From: Pyrenophora tritici-repentis
Taxonomy: Eukaryota; Ascomycota; Dothideomycetes; Pleosporales; Pleosporaceae
Reading direction: 5' to 3'
DNA length: 64,000 nt
Assembly (NCBI RefSeq): GCF_003171515.1
Contig: NC_089390.1
Location: forward strand, 1,178,001 to 1,242,000
Shown: positions 42,125-55,600 of the stretch, in pieces
How the letters are laid out: each line of letters opens with the position of its first letter
How positions within the stretch are numbered: position 1 is the stretch's first letter
The notes under the pieces: model-generated
Told to the model about the DNA's origin: nothing
The model's input: only the letters and a program-made list of their open reading frames with translations
Database searches by the model: none
Translations under genes and position numbers: made by a program

Positions 42125-44148
42125 CTATAGGAAGACCTCTAGATTGAACTCCAATGTACTAACGGGGTATCTGTGGTAATGTCAGTATATTGATGAAAGG
42201 CGAAACCAGAAAACTTACGGCAACTCGAACTTTTGTAGCACACTTGGGTGCAGAATACCAAAGACACCGATGGTGTGATTCTTACCGCCGAGGTTAAGTT
42301 TGATGGCTGCTGAATGACCAGCAAGGAAGGTGGGGTCTGTAATGGGTCAGTACTTCTGCAATACTCTTGAGTACATCTTCTTACCATCAACCTCCTCTAT
42401 CCAGTAACCCTGTAGCTGCTCGTTCTTCAGCCCATCTTCCCGGGTCAAGAAGGCCGATCGAAGCATGAGCATCAGCCTATCTAGTAGACCATGTACTTGC
42501 TCGAAACCACTTGTCTTGCCCATGAATGCCGCTGCAAAGTGTCGCTCGTTCCTGCTCTTCCTCTCCTGCTCCAAATCCACAAGTCCAACATCACTGGCCT
42601 CGAAGATCTTCATCGGTACAGAGTGGTGCTTGTTGGAGTTGATGGTCTTGAGTAGACCAGGTAGTAGTGACGTCCGTACTAGCTGGTACTCTGCGGTCTT
42701 GGGGTTCGCTAGCTTGACTGCAGTCTTGCCATCGTCTTTTCGGTTCAGCCACTCAAAGTTCTCCTCGTGCGAGCAGAGGATGAGAGGCAAGACTTCCGTC
42801 CATCCTGCGGAGGCTGATTCTAATCGTACAATGTCGCTGAGCTTGTTTATGGGTAATGGAGCTGATACAGCGGCAGTCTTGTTCGGGTAAACTCGTGGCA
42901 ACTTGTTGAAGCCGTATGCGATCGCGTAGTCCTCCATTATATCGGCTTGGTGCAGAATATCTGCTCGTGTGATGGGTACGGATACATCGAGGATGTTCTT
43001 GTCAGACTTGGAAGGGGAGACATCGTGACCCATGCGTGACAAGAGTTTCGAGATCTCTTCCGGCGACAGGTCTAGACCAGTGACTTGGTTCAGGTAGTCA
43101 ACCTCTGCTTGCATCTCCCGCGGTGATAGATCTGGTGACTCTCTTGACTCTCCATTATGTGGGGAGGTGATCTTGATGGGCTCTATAGAGTCTGCGTAGC
43201 CAGCGAACATGGCGACGAGCATGTGGTTGACAATCTCTACCTTGGTCTTGTCGGTGGCGGTGATTTCAATGAAAACATTCTTGGTGTCGAGCGTGATCTT
43301 GCTGTGGTTTCCGTTGATAATGGGAGGTAGCGAGAGGACTGTTCGGTTTGAATCGTAGATTACGGGGTATACGGGCGAGTCGCGGATGATGTGGAGGAAA
43401 CGACCAAGGTGCTTGTCTTTCTACGTGGAGTCAGATATGGAAGACTGGAGAAGATTATCGTACCCACCTCATAAAACTCCATGAGCTCCTTGCCGTTCAT
43501 TTCCTTTTCCTGGTTCAGTGGTACAAACTTGATCTGCTCCGGCGGTAGCGCCTCGTATGAGAAGGGGCCCTTGATTGCTGTCTGGTATTAGCACCCTTCC
43601 GCGTCTTGCGATAACGCCACCCACTGTCTAAGTCGTGTGTTCCGATCGATACCAACGTCCTCTGACGCGCCAAGTTCGAATGCAGCTTATCTTGCAGCGC
43701 GATGAAAGACTCGTATCGTTCTTTGGTGAATTTGATGCCTCGCAGTACCACACCTGAGCAGAGCTCTCGTATTTGCTTGGTCTGAAGAGGACCTAGTCAG
43801 TATCGATCTCTTTCATCCCGGCGGCTGGCCTACCTCGGGCTTAATGTCCAACACTTGCAACTCTCCGCTCGCAGGCGCAGTCACAGTCCATTTTGGCAGC
43901 TTCTGTTGCTCCAGGAAGACCTTCAGATTCATGGCGATGCCCTCGAAGCAGAGCATATCATATCGGTTCGCAGGGATCTCAATCTTGAGTTGTGGTGGTT
44001 GCGCCAGGTCTTCCGGCTTGGTGCTCTCGCTCGTGTCCTCGTCCAACTCGATTCCGAACTCGAAACATAGCTCGTCAAACTCTTGAATGGTATACTCCCG
44101 GCCCAGTTCTTTGTAGAGTGCCGCCTTGTCTACCCCGATAGTAGGCAT
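42125..44148 (-). CDS. FRS1: Phenylalanine-tRNA ligase beta subunit, cytosolic
   Basis: Six exons, 43834-44148, 43625-43781, 43468-43577, 42385-43420, 42219-42336 and 42125-42170, with introns of 47-52 nt, all in phase, give 593 residues, the size of yeast Frs1. It begins [20 protein letters not shown] and keeps eukaryotic PheRS-beta blocks. The B1-domain-like start is followed by [15 protein letters not shown] (B3/4 region), [20 protein letters not shown] with [18 protein letters not shown], the B5 part [20 protein letters not shown] with [12 protein letters not shown], and a catalytic-like module including [19 protein letters not shown] and [14 protein letters not shown]. It ends [19 protein letters not shown]. 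With the alpha subunit (not in this window) it charges tRNA-Phe in the cytosol. The last exon has only 15 sense codons. Confidence 0.95.
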
Positions 44149-44901
44149 TTTGGCGTGTGATCAGTGTCCCTGGGACCTGGTAAACACGACCTTGTACGGA
44201 TGGTGGGGTATTTGGAGGGGTAGTTGCGCTTCGGAGCGGACTGTGCACTGTTCTTCGTGTCTTGAATGCGCAAAGTTTTAGTGGTAGACGAGTCGGAGGC
44301 GTCAGAGGTCCACTCGGTGCTCAATTGTACGGCTGAGTGACATGTGCAGCGGCGTGAATTATTTGCTATGACTCCAAGCCTCCAGCAGGGACCGGAAGCC
44401 TGTCGGACCGGATTTGGCGCTAAGCCACGTTGAGACTCCATGCATGGGGTCGTATAACTCACAGGTAGCAAGCTTGAATACCAATCTTACTTGTCTAGTC
44501 GCATGTTTTATGTGTATAGATCGATTCATATCTAAAATCGTGTTTTCGATAATGTCACTATATGCAACGTGAACCCTCAGACGCCGTGAATGCCAATGCT
44601 AACACTCGGGATTCCCCAACCCTCATACCACAATTAGTCTCCCAGGAGCATCCTACCTGGTCTCCGTTCGCCGTGCTTTCCCAGCATAACAGGTCCAACA
44701 TGAAGAATATTTCCCCTTTTGACAGCAAGGAGAGCATATCAGCAACTCTTGGTCTTATGCCCAGCACACGACCTTGTGTATGAGATAAAGATACAATATA
44801 GGCTGCCGGCAAACTGGAGCTTCCGTAGCACTACGCAGCACGGGTGTCGCAGCAGAGCCATTGCAAGCCTCTTAGAAATTCAAAGTCGGAGAAAGGTGTG
44901 T
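44149..44901. other. Intergenic region
   Basis: Promoter of FRS1 (minus) and 3' flank of the MAPKK gene (minus). No gene supported. Confidence 0.45.
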
Positions 44902-46499
44902 TTAATCCTTCCAATCCCAAACTTGCTTCAGGAAGTGCGCCATGTTGACCTTCTTCGATTTCATCTCGACCATCCAGGGATGTTCGAGCATCCGCCAGGG
45001 CGTGGCTCTTCGCGGACAGTCCTTTTCAAGACTATGACATGTTAGCATTGATGTGGATGCGTTATGATCATGTACATACCAGCACTCGATAAAATATTTA
45101 AAGTTCTCAGTCCACTTGATGCCGTTCTCGGGCTCATCCTTGAGCTTGGGAATGGGCTGTCGGACAATGTATGTGAGTAGATCAATCAGTCCAGCGCGAG
45201 GGTTCATCTCCGTTCCGTCGGCCGGGAAGGGGAATCGGTGTTGGGCGACTTCAAGTAATGTCACACCTAAGCTCCACACATCGCTGGTAATGGTGTAACT
45301 CTGTCCAGTGATGCGCTCGGGTGCCATGTAGTACGAGGTTCCAATGAAGGTGTTGGCGTCTCCCTTGGTACCGAATTCTCCCGAAACACCAAAATCGCAT
45401 AGCTTGACTTGGCCGTTCCGGCACAGCAGAATGTTGCTAGGCTTGATGTCTCGGTGGATAATGCGATGAGAGTGGAGGTATGTCAACCCATTGAGCACGC
45501 CCTCGGCAACCTTGCCAAGCACCTTCTCGCCTGTGCGGCCTCCAAGCTTCTTGACCTCCCGGTATACCGCATCTAGAGATCCGCCCTCGCAAAACTCCAT
45601 GGCGATGCTGATAGTCCCTGTGCTGTCATCCATGAAAGCACCATAGTAGCGACAAATGTGGTCACTCGCGCAGTTCTTGTTAAAGGAAAGCTCTCGTACG
45701 ATTTGCTTCTTGACATCGGGGTCCGGGTTTGTAGTGATGATCTGCAAGGGTTAGTCATGCTGATCGGGTACGATTCGGGGGGGCAGCTTACTTTGAGCGC
45801 AAACGTAGTCTTTCCGCCCTTTAATATACACTTTGTGACAGCACCACCGGCGCCCTCACCCAAGCTGCCCTTCTCCTCTATCATGCCTCTCGCGCTCGCC
45901 GCCCTCCATGCTGCGTCATCGAGATCGTCGACTTCTAGTGGACGTCCCTTCTCCACCGCCATTGCGTCTAGGTCGGGTAGCGGCTGGCTGCTGTTCGCTC
46001 TCTCCATTGAAGGCGCGCCTTCGCTCCCCTGTTGTGATATGGCCGAGATGGGGTCGGTAGCTTTCTGTAGGCCAGGAAAGCCCAGTGCTGCGTGGTAAGA
46101 TGAAGCCGAGCCGTTTGCTTGGACTTCACCAAAGCTGCCTGACCTAGAGTGTGCGCTCGCATCGCTCGAGCCAGATGCTGACAAGCCCGCGCCTATCTGC
46201 AGCGGCGGTAGCCCCCTCGGGTGTGGCCTGCCTTCGTGTGGTGCATTGTTGCTGCCCATGGGGGTCACGACACTCAGCTTTGGTGGCTGGCGCGGTTGTG
46301 GTGCATTCAAAGTCGGTATGCCATCACTCGTCCCATTTGTGACGGGTCGTGCGTTTGGTGAGGGTGGTATGGAGAGACCGAGTTGTGGTGGACCTCTCCT
46401 CCCGGGGCGTGCACCAGGAATCGGCGGTCGAAGGAGGGGCGCGGGCGACGACATGTTTGGATGTGGTTGCGGCGACGTTGTGTTGGTGAACGGCTGCAT
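44902..46499 (-). CDS. MKK2: MAP kinase kinase of the cell-wall-integrity pathway (Mkk1/2, MkkA type)
   Basis: Three exons, 45792-46499, 45080-45741 and 44902-45031 (introns 50 and 48 nt), give 499 residues. A Pro/Ser-rich regulatory leader of about 190 residues ([18 protein letters not shown] near its start) contains docking-like basic/hydrophobic patches. The kinase domain follows: [14 protein letters not shown] (Gly loop), TTFALK (ATP-binding Lys236), [33 protein letters not shown] (catalytic Asp334), CDFGVSGEF, activation segment [20 protein letters not shown] and [20 protein letters not shown]. Together with the terminal WKD block these match fungal MkkA/Mkk1/2, which relay signals from Bck1 to Slt2/MpkA. 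ATG 46454 (MSSPAP) is an alternative start 15 codons downstream that many orthologues use. Confidence 0.94.
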
Positions 46500-48140
46500 C
46501 TACAGACTAGATATGTCCGTCGCAAGGAAGCTCTTTGCGACTCTGGCTGGGACGGAATTTGATGCAGCTGTATTGATCGAGGATAGTGAGGGTAGGTAGG
46601 GGGTCTACTGGGGGCGCGGCAAGGCGATTGTTCGGGTCGGCCAGGAGTCACAGGCTCTTAGCTAGGCCTGGCTCGGGATGTCGGGAGGGGAAGTGGGTGG
46701 TGGTGTCAGTGGTGAAGGTTGGTGGGTGTCCTCGGTCCCAACAAGGTGGGTCGCTGCCGTAAGCCGACGAGCGTGCCGTGTGTTTGGGCAAAGCAAAACT
46801 CGACGGAGCAGTATCCTTGGGCTTTTGGCGTGGTGAAGATGGCGGCCGCGCGGGTTTAGACACAACGAGTGACGTTGATGGCCACGAGTCACATGCAGGT
46901 GCAACTTGACAGGCGGCAGGCGCGACGGGTGCGGAAAGGGCGCTGTTACAAGACCAAGGGATTTGTTGCGCAGAACCGGCAGGTGACGGGGCGCTGTTGG
47001 CGAGGGAAGGAAGAAGAGGCGGCGGGTCGTTGGGTTTCAAGTTTCAAGAGTCGAGCGTACTGGAGGGGCTCAAGACGGGTAGTGGAGAGCGAGTAAGCGC
47101 GTGCGTGAGGCTTGCCGACAAGGGGACTAGACCGCCATATCCAGGCACGCAAATGTGGTCTCCCCAAGCGCTGAGAGGCCGTCTGGCTTTTATAACTGGC
47201 TCCAGAATTACCTTTGATTCATCTTCCACTCGCTGCGTAAACAGACCGTCATTCGAGCTCTAGGGTCTATGCGCTGCGAGGTACTGTACATTGCCGCCGA
47301 GCTATGCCCAACTGCAGCAGGGCCTCCTTTTGGTCAAGGCTGGTGTGAGAAGTGCAGACTCAAGACCCTCGAACTCATCCCTGTGCGCACGCGAGAACAA
47401 CCCCCCTAAGCTTCCACATGTCCATCCAATCGAGGAACTCAATTCCTCTCCGAAGCGCATCCTGGCTGACGTTGGATTGGACCCCAGCCACCATGAGCAA
47501 CGGGCTGCACGTTTCAGCGCTGAGCAGCTACGTATGTAGATGGCCCACCAACATCGACATGCTTTCTTCCAGCTTGCGCCTGCATATTGCGCCCAAAACA
47601 AGAACAAGAACAAGCCTATGCGCTCTCTCAAGCACCTTGGTTCTGCAGTACCCCAGCTTTCCCTTGACCTTGACCTTGGCGCCATCGCCATCCCCATCTC
47701 ATACATCTTGCCATTTACAGAAGGACCCCATATCAACATGAGAGCGGGCGCTTGTGTTGGCCATCGCCGCCAATGGGGCCACCCGCCGATGCGTTGGTGC
47801 ATGGAGCACTCGACGGCCCTGAACCGCCAGGGTGCAAGTGCGATAGCAGAGCCCCGCTGCAGCCAGAGCTATCAATAGCAACACCACCATTCCCTTTAAA
47901 CACATGATAGACTTCGTCATAATACGACGAACCACTCGGTCCTTTGAAGTTAACCGGCCGTGCGAGAGGTAAGAATAGCCATTTCGATAAACTAAACAAA
48001 GACTGTTGCAGCGTGTGCATCCTCCACATCCACTACTACTTTGTTCATCTTTCCCTAATTGATGAACGTACCGAGTCTCTCCTGAACGAACCCATCCTCT
48101 GAACCCGACTGCATCTGCCGAACAATGAGAGAACACGCAT
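46500..48140. other. Long upstream region of the MAPKK gene, no supported gene
   Basis: 1.6 kb; both flanking genes are on the minus strand, so this is MAPKK promoter/5' leader plus the 3' flank of the small Cys/His gene. Several long frames on opposite strands overlap (47302-47802 minus, 47540-47878 plus) with no family resemblance. One ATG at 47920 (-) begins a 73-codon frame with a hydrophobic N-terminus, too weak to call. Confidence 0.4.
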
Positions 48141-48529
48141 TCAACCTTCCGTCACGACACCATCCTCGTCTCCCTGTGCACTGTCATGGCTTTCCCTCGT
48201 CTTGTCATTTCGTACCTTCATCTCTTCCCTTTGTCTCTCCTTCACTTTCTTCGGTTTCTTAGCACTGACTGGTCCATCCGCACTTCTATCTTTCCACTGT
48301 TCACATAGCATCAGCCATATCATGCTTCCAACATCCCCGAGAATCTTACCATGCCACCATATCGGTAATGGGGATATTCGTCTTTCATTCCTTTAGCATC
48401 TTCAATGCCTCCAGATACAGACTTCCAGCATGCACCGGGGCAGACGAAGTGCCATTTTTGCGTGTCGTCGATTTGACATCGGACAAGCACATCACGCGGC
48501 TTCGAGCATATCGTACACGACTTTGTCAT
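48141..48529 (-). CDS. Small conserved fungal Cys/His zinc-ribbon-like protein
   Basis: Two exons, 48350-48529 and 48141-48296, with a 53-nt intron (GTAAGA donor, GAACAG acceptor, phase 0), give 111 residues. The N-terminal half contains CTICSKPRDVLVRCQIDDTQ and KWHFVCPGACWKSVSGG, with a C-x2-C ... C ... H/C-x3-C pattern that could bind a zinc ion, followed by YPHYRYGGMWK, a motif I recall from widely distributed short ascomycete proteins of unknown function. The C-terminal half is Lys/Glu-rich and disordered (KKPKKVKERQREEMKV). The open frame upstream of ATG 48529 has no ATG, so this Met is chosen. Nuclear location is suggested only by the basic stretch. Confidence 0.82.
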
Positions 48530-49193
48530 TTCGGTGGATTTGTCGGGGGATTGCGCAGTGTTGATGAAGTAGCTTGTCAAGCATGATACTAGTACATGTA
48601 CCTGTCAGAGTGATGACATCATAGCTTTTTTTGAACTTTGGGTGACAGCGCTAGCTCTAGTGTCTACCAGAGATGCAGAGAATGCCATCATCTCTTGGGA
48701 GCCTCAGGTACTAAAAGATTTGTACTTCGAATTCGCGGCATCTCATATTTATCTTCTTCTAGTCTCGCTCGGGATAACTCATCATGACCCCAATCACATT
48801 TTTTACTACACTCGCCTGCATACGGGTAAAATCGCGTTGCTGTATCAGACCCCGGGCTAGATAAGATGGTAATGCAGTGTGGCGAAAGCACATTTGTGCT
48901 CCATCCAATCAATGTGGCGCACGTGCTAGTTGGTGCCGAAGTGCAGTCAGGCTGATGTATGCACGTCTCGTGTACTGTCTCTGCCCCAGGGCTATAGGTC
49001 CGGGACCAACGCGGGGAGTTTAACCTATTGTGCTCCCATTCCGTGCAATTGCATCTGAAACAAGGGTATGAACGGACCTTCTCTGATATGTCTAGATATT
49101 GTGATTAGAAGATGTGTTTGTAAAAATCGACAAGTTCTGAAAAATCCGAAGCGACGCTCGCGTATAGACGGCCCGCCGTCTCTGGCTATTACA
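48530..49193. other. Intergenic region
   Basis: No supported coding frame or repeat. Confidence 0.4.
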
Positions 49194-51547
49194 TCACATC
49201 TCCCCATACTTCTCCACCCATATCTCACGCCATCTTTCGTCCAACAGCCATTCGGCATCCTCATCTCTCAGCACATCTTTGATACGCTGTCCGTTTCTCT
49301 CAAGAGCTTTGCACCATCCCTCCCAGGCGCCACATCGCTTTGAGTACATACTGGGTGTCAAGCCATCATGATCACGATGATGTATATCCACGCCCGCCTT
49401 GATCAATGCATTTGAAATCTCCGTAATGGCGTCTTGGTCACCGCCATCGTCATTTATGACGACGCAGCTGCAGCGTTGAATCCTATTGCGTCCCAAACTG
49501 CCTAGCGCATTGACATAGACGGCATCTTGCGCGAAGAGCGGGTTCATGAGCGTGGAAACCGAGTCCCAGTCCCATGGCTGGTCGTCGAGCATGAGTGAGT
49601 CTGGAACGAGCTTTTCTTTCTGCAGCCGCCGGATTTGTTGTGTGAGTAAGGAGCGGGGGCGCCTGCGGTAGTAGTCCCAAAGAAGCATGTTCATTGTTGT
49701 TTCGAATAAAAAGGATAATGTGTCGTACACTTTTTGGAGAACGTGATCAACAGAGGTCTCAAGCGCAATACGGTCGTAGTCTATCATTGAGCGCTTGAAG
49801 AGACCTGCTACTAGGCTTATATCATGTCTGTTGTATGTTAGTACTGGTTTATCGAATATGTTTCTCAGTTGGCTTACTTCAGATTCGCAATACCGATGCC
49901 CTGGCTATCTAGGTAGTCGAATATGTCCACTCGTGCATGCTCTGCAGCGTACTGAGAAGCGTCAGTATTAAACTTCCCTCAATCCTCAGTAACACTCACA
50001 TATAGGCACAAGTTTCTCCCTTCCCGGTTGATATGGTACGGTGAAATTACGCCATTTCGTAACGCGTCGTCGATATCTTCAGCACTGCCATGAGCAAAAA
50101 GCTCATAGTAATGAACCTCCGACTCAGCCAGGGTAAAGACATTGAGTTGCGCACTTAATCTTGGTCCTGATTTACCGAAGATTTCGCGTAGAAAGTGTAC
50201 ATGTATGGCGTGGATTGACTGGCCGATACCGCAGGTGAACGTAAAGCCAGCCTCGTCGTTGGTACGTTGAACTTTTGACTCGGTGGCTTGTTGGGGAATA
50301 TATACGCGAAGAATTCCAAAAGCAGTATTATGGGTATACGTTGGCTGATCGCTCGTTGACGGTTTACTAGGTGGCATCTTTTCGTACACATCCTCCACGG
50401 ACCAGTGTTTGTCTGCCTCAGTTCTCGGGCCTCCTATCATACGCTGGGAGTTTTTGACCGGATGGCGAACAATGTTTTCGGAGTAGTGCCATTGGTCTAA
50501 AGAAGTGGCGGTAGATCGATGATGCCTTGCCGCCTCTTCTTGTGCTGCCGACGCAACGAGATTGTCGAATTCGAGTTGCAGCCAAGTAACCTGACGAGCC
50601 GAGAAACTTGCCCCGTCTTCAGAGAGTAGACGCTTGGATGCATCTGCTAGTTGAGACTTTAGTAAGAGTAAGTAAGCCATGATCATGTCCCGGTGTTCAC
50701 CGAAGAAGAAGATATTCCGGTTGAAAGTACGTTCAGCCAGGGGTAGCCGGAGCCTCTCCAATTCAGCGGCAATAACATCTTCGATCTTGGCAGAAAGAAA
50801 ATCGCGGGTCTTTTGATGTTCGCTGAAATTCTCCCGATGCGTCACGTTCAAGACCTTGGAGATCCTGCGTGTGTCCCTCTGGATGCTATTCGAGGTACGT
50901 GCCAGCTTTGCTTGACAATGTAACGCATTTTTTTGGTCCCTACGAGTCGCCGACAGTAACTTGCGTTCTCTTTCATGTCTTCTCACTATTTCCTGATGCT
51001 GGTCATCCGATCTCTGTCTAGAAGAGTATAAGTACGTGTCTTGGTAGATCTCCAGTCCGATGTATCGATTGTTCAACCACCACCAATCGGTGATGTTATC
51101 AATGAAGACGTACCTGCTAGCAACTTGCAAAGAATTTCCAAGGAGGCTCTTTGACCGCTCAAGGTTTTCAAAGGCTTTATTGAGTTTGCGCTCATCCAGC
51201 ACATACCTCACCCTACTCCAAGTATTGTTTCCGCCTCTGAATCTTGCAATCAATACTCGCAGATTTTGCAGTTCGCGATTCATGCTCTTGAGTGCTGCTT
51301 CGAACAAGCCAATTGACTGTTCCGTCACTTCCGTTTGCTTTCGTTTGGCGATTTTATCCAGAAGCTGCTTTGCGGTCTCAGCGAGTATAGCAACCTCCTT
51401 GACGGTTGCGCATAACCGATTGATCTCCTCGGGCGCACCGGCAATGTTGCGTAGAAAGCCGTGAACTTCGCGACCCGTTCTTACGGCAACGTCAGCCGCA
51501 CCAACAATTGCAAGGACTCCAGCGGCCAATTCCAAGGTTCCCGACAT
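49194..51547 (-). CDS. PigL_N-type N-terminal domain protein with ankyrin-like C-terminus
   Basis: Three exons, 50000-51547, 49878-49951 and 49194-49827 (introns 48 and 50 nt), give 751 residues. The start MSGTLELAAGVLAIVGAADV, followed by TGREVHGFLRNIAGAPEEIN and long helices, is the 'fungal N-terminal' domain (PigL_N, PF17111-like) often found ahead of NACHT or ankyrin regions. A charged coiled region (QHQEIVRRHERERKLLSATR) and a middle region of unknown fold follow. Near the end, NALIKAGVDIHHRDHDGLTP and YAAEHARVDIFDYLDSQGIG look like ankyrin units. A further 96-nt segment, 51018-51113 (GTACGT donor, TTCTAG acceptor), is a multiple of three and open; splicing it gives SRQRSDDQHQ and 719 residues, so both forms are possible. 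Role unknown; such proteins are candidates for signalling or heterokaryon-incompatibility-like functions, by inference. GTG at 51577 is not used as start. Confidence 0.8.
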
Positions 51548-52688
51548 GGCGGATAATGGCGAAGATACAATAGACACACGTCACTAAGTATACCTGGGGT
51601 TATCGAGGGATGAAAAGGGAGCCCGCTTGGATAATCTACCATATCGCTCAGATGGCTTCGCCAGTAGGTGCAACCCGTCTTTGATCTCAAGTTGGTTGTA
51701 GCTGATGCAGCCCACGCCCTGTGCAGCCAAGCCATATGGTGTAGCCTATCAATGCCAATCCGCCCCAGCCGTTCATCCCGAAATGTCTGGGCGCGGAGTT
51801 TATACCCCAAGTGACCCGAGAATAGAGCTAAGGCACCACTTAATTAGAGTCTAGGGGGCTTCAGGCAACCATGAAGTTGGTACCTAACCCAAGTAAGGCA
51901 AATGGCGGAATGATGTCTTAGGACCGATGCAGGTGATCGAACGATAGAATACCGATGACGCCTTTTACTGGTTGTGATGAATCGTGCTCACTCGAACACA
52001 AGTCGGACAAACGTTGTTATCTGACTTCTTGTGGCATGGCAGTGGACAGGGGCCAACGGGGCTGAAGGCGAAAAAAGGCAAAGGTATCAACAGCCACCAA
52101 CGAAGGTCAACCCTAGAATAGGCGCGTCGATCTAACGGTCTTGGTCGAGTACCGATGCAGTGGAAACTTTCCCAAGAATCTGAACTGTGTTGATCGATCT
52201 CTGCTGGCGGGTTTGACGAGGCTGGCAAGATCCCAGTCGTTATGACATCGCAACAACGCAGCAGTGAACTAGATTAGGAAGTTTTCCCGTAGAGACACAA
52301 GCAAAGCATGTAAATACTGCCCGATTCATCACAGACGACAGGAAGGTGGGGTTGGGCAAGACTGCCATGTCAGCCGGTCTTCAAGCTTCAACAAGCACGG
52401 CCCGCTCCGGACCCCGCCTTCCCGATGTCCCTGTTGTACCTTAGTTTACTCGCGTCTGAGCTAAGGATAGCGCTGCATCACTTGCTTCAAGCTGTGCGAT
52501 TGTCAAGATATTCAAACTAAGCTGGATTTACTATTGTAAATTTACCTGAGATAGAAAGTGCCTGTAAAAACAAAACAATAGGGTATCCTCTTACACGCGA
52601 ACCCGCTACCCAAACGACACAAATCCAAATAATACCAAAAAGCTTTTACCCATCGTCACAATCAACACCAAAAAGCAGCAAGTAAAAC
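51548..52688. other. Intergenic region
   Basis: 1.1 kb between two minus-strand genes (promoter of the PigL_N gene, 3' flank of SFI1). Nothing supported. Confidence 0.45.
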
Positions 52689-55600
52689 TCAGCCAATATG
52701 GCTAACATCACCGAACTCTACTCTGCCCTTCCCACCAAACCGTCCACTACCACGTCCCCCCAAACGTCCCGCAGCTCCAGTTGCGGCCACACTCCCTCCA
52801 AACCCACCTTCTCGAAGTCTTCGTTCGAAGCTTGTTACACCACCAATTGGGGCTGCTCCCAGGCTAGGATCTGGGTTACTTCGAACGGGGGGTGCACTCA
52901 TGCTACCCAGTGTGAGGCCCGCTCTCTCACGCTCTAAACCCGAGGGTAACGGTCGACGTACGGGACTCTGCACACGTAGCTGCTTCTCCGGACTAGGGGG
53001 TAGCTCTGGGTGCTTGGCTCGAGCTACACTACGTTTCGATGGCGTCTTGAGATATCCGGGTTTACTTGTTGGAGGAGGAGGCATGGGCGTTCCCGTCCAG
53101 AAGGTTGATTGAGCGGCGTCGAAGAAATCAATATCGGACTCTTCGTCTTCAGCAATAGTCGCTGGCTGAGGTCGAAACGCGGATTGTGACTGGCCAAATG
53201 TAGTTGAGCGACGGAGAATGGAACCTGGTGGCCGGGCTGACGATGAGAGCGGAGGACGAGAGTATGCATTAGGCGTGAAGCTCGGGTACCGCTTGGGCTG
53301 CTCTGGTGTAATCGATAGGGAGAGATCAAGGTCATTGTTCAGACCTAGTGCTGTTTCGTCGAACGCAGACCAGCCTTCCAGACGTTGCGTTTCCTCGCCG
53401 GGCTGGTCTAGGCCACCTTGATCACTTTTGTCATTGTCGAGGCGATCACCCAAGCCTGCGCGGTCGCCGCCATTGTTGCCGTTGTCATGATCGTCATCAC
53501 GGCGCCTTCTCCGCCTAGGCGTTGGACTTGCAGAACGTTCTGCAAGCCGTTCATTGGCCCTCTCCAACCAGAAGCGTACCATGGCCCTAACATGCTTCTC
53601 AAAGTTCCTGTCGAACAAGGCTCTGGCATTGTCTTCTTGTCGGTGAATGTTCCATAGTCGCCAGCCCATCTTCTTGAGAGCGCCTGTAGCAGCGAGCTCG
53701 GTGCTCTCTTGTCGGAGAGCTACAGCCTGAGCGTCCATAGTTTGAAGCGTGTTGATGCGCTCTAACCAATGCGTGAGGTAGCGAGTAGAGACTTTGAACG
53801 CATGAAGGTTGGCAGCCTGAGCATCCTGCTGGCCAAGTACAAGCATGCGGTCGTGCCATTGATGTATGATTGCAGCACTATTTTGCAGAGTGCGGCTGTC
53901 GCACATGTCATTCGCTCTCTGAGTGAGCGCTGCAACATGATTCGTATTGCTTCTCCAATGTTCGAACACTCTTCGCACAAGGTTCGTCTTGACCGTTCTA
54001 CGGACTTGCGAATAGGCGTCGCGCCTGCGGTTGCGGCGTGCATGCTGTGTAGCTTCGCTCCATGTCTTTAGCGTATGCTTGCCGAGGACGTAGAAGCGTG
54101 CGTCTGCCGACCATTGGTTCAACAGCTGGAAGTGCTCTTGCCTCTCTTTGAGCTTGTCAAATATTCTTTGCTTTAGCTTCTGCTGGTATTCTGCCACTAT
54201 CGCAAACTCTTCTGCTCTTTTCACCGTAGTGATGGCCTCCATCTTACGCAGGCAGGTCCGCAACAATTGATTTCGCTTAAACTGCGCAAACCGTCGTTCC
54301 GCCGCATCCAAAGTGTTCGTGCGCTGGTTCGTCCTGGTAATCCATGTCAAGAAAACGGATTCCTTGAGCTGCCGGTTGTGTACGCGTTGGAAAAGAGATA
54401 CCCTAGATGCCAGTGTCCATTTGTAGAGCGACTCTACGATCAGACGATCGTTGATTCGGTCTTCCAAAGCCTTTATGCGTAGTCTGTCATTCCAAGCAGT
54501 ATAAGCGTTGCGTAGGACACGCATTCGGTCGACATTGCGAGCTTGGCGTGATAGCTGGGCGTCTTTACGCCAATCCTGGAAAGCCGTACTCAGTACGCGG
54601 CGATCAGTGCGCGCCCGGAACTGTCGAAGCAGCGGCTCGAGTTGTGCCTGCTTCTGTATTACGTGAAAAGCTGTGCGAAGTATGCTGTTCTGCTGGAAGC
54701 CATTCGCTTGTGATTGCATGGTCTGGACAGCTGCGGTTCTCTGTCGCCACGCCCGAAAGGTCTTTCGCAAGACCGTAGCATCCCGCCGATCAGTAGCCCA
54801 AGCATCCCGTTCTCTTAGGGTTTCCGCTGTTACGTGCCACTTCTGCAGGGAGGTCCTGACCACTCGTTTGTCATGCCAATTTGACGCTCCCCTTTCCAGG
54901 TACGCATCGTTCAATGCCTTCCACGACCGATTGACGAGTTTATCTTCATAGTATTCGCCAGCGAACTGATCTCTGTTTCTCACTTCAGCCGTACGTGCAC
55001 GCCATCTGGAGAGGAATTTCGCGAGGGCAAAGTGCTGAATCTTGAGCTCATTGACCGCTGTAATGTCGCGCCAGCCGTTGAAGAATCGTGTACGTAAGAT
55101 ATGGCGCCGGGCGACCGATGTGCGTTGGACCTCATCCTCGGCGCATTTTGCCCAGTGCGTGAAGGCTTTGGTGAGCAGAAAGAGACTCCGGGCCTTGTCG
55201 GCTCTCGTCTCCAGCCGATCGAAGAAGCGATTTGTCTCTCGAGCAGATCGCCTCATGAGAGCGGTATCACGTAGCTGCACGATAGAAGCCCTAAGCAGGA
55301 CCTGACGGTCAAAGGCAATGGCGGCTCGCTCCATGTCGTCGCGCATGTTCAAACGCGCCTGTGTGCGGTCGCGCCATATCCGGATGCATTCCCTTGTCAC
55401 TCGATGTATCCGTTGTTCTTCAAACGTCTCGGCATCGTCCATCAACCGCGTGTCAGAAGGTCGAAAGGGTTCGGGAGCAAAGGGCTGCTGCTGACGCGGG
55501 GACTCGTAACGATCATCGGGGATGGGCGCGTTGACACCCGGTATCTGGATACTAGAGATATCGAAGCTGGCTGTACGGTCGGTCAAGTCGCTCTCATCTG

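Noticed and set aside
47302..47920. 166-codon minus frame, plus a 73-codon frame from ATG 47920 with a hydrophobic N-terminus
   Set aside because: Both overlap a plus-strand open frame, have biased Trp/Arg/Cys content or a single weak signal, and lie in the upstream region of the MAPKK gene.
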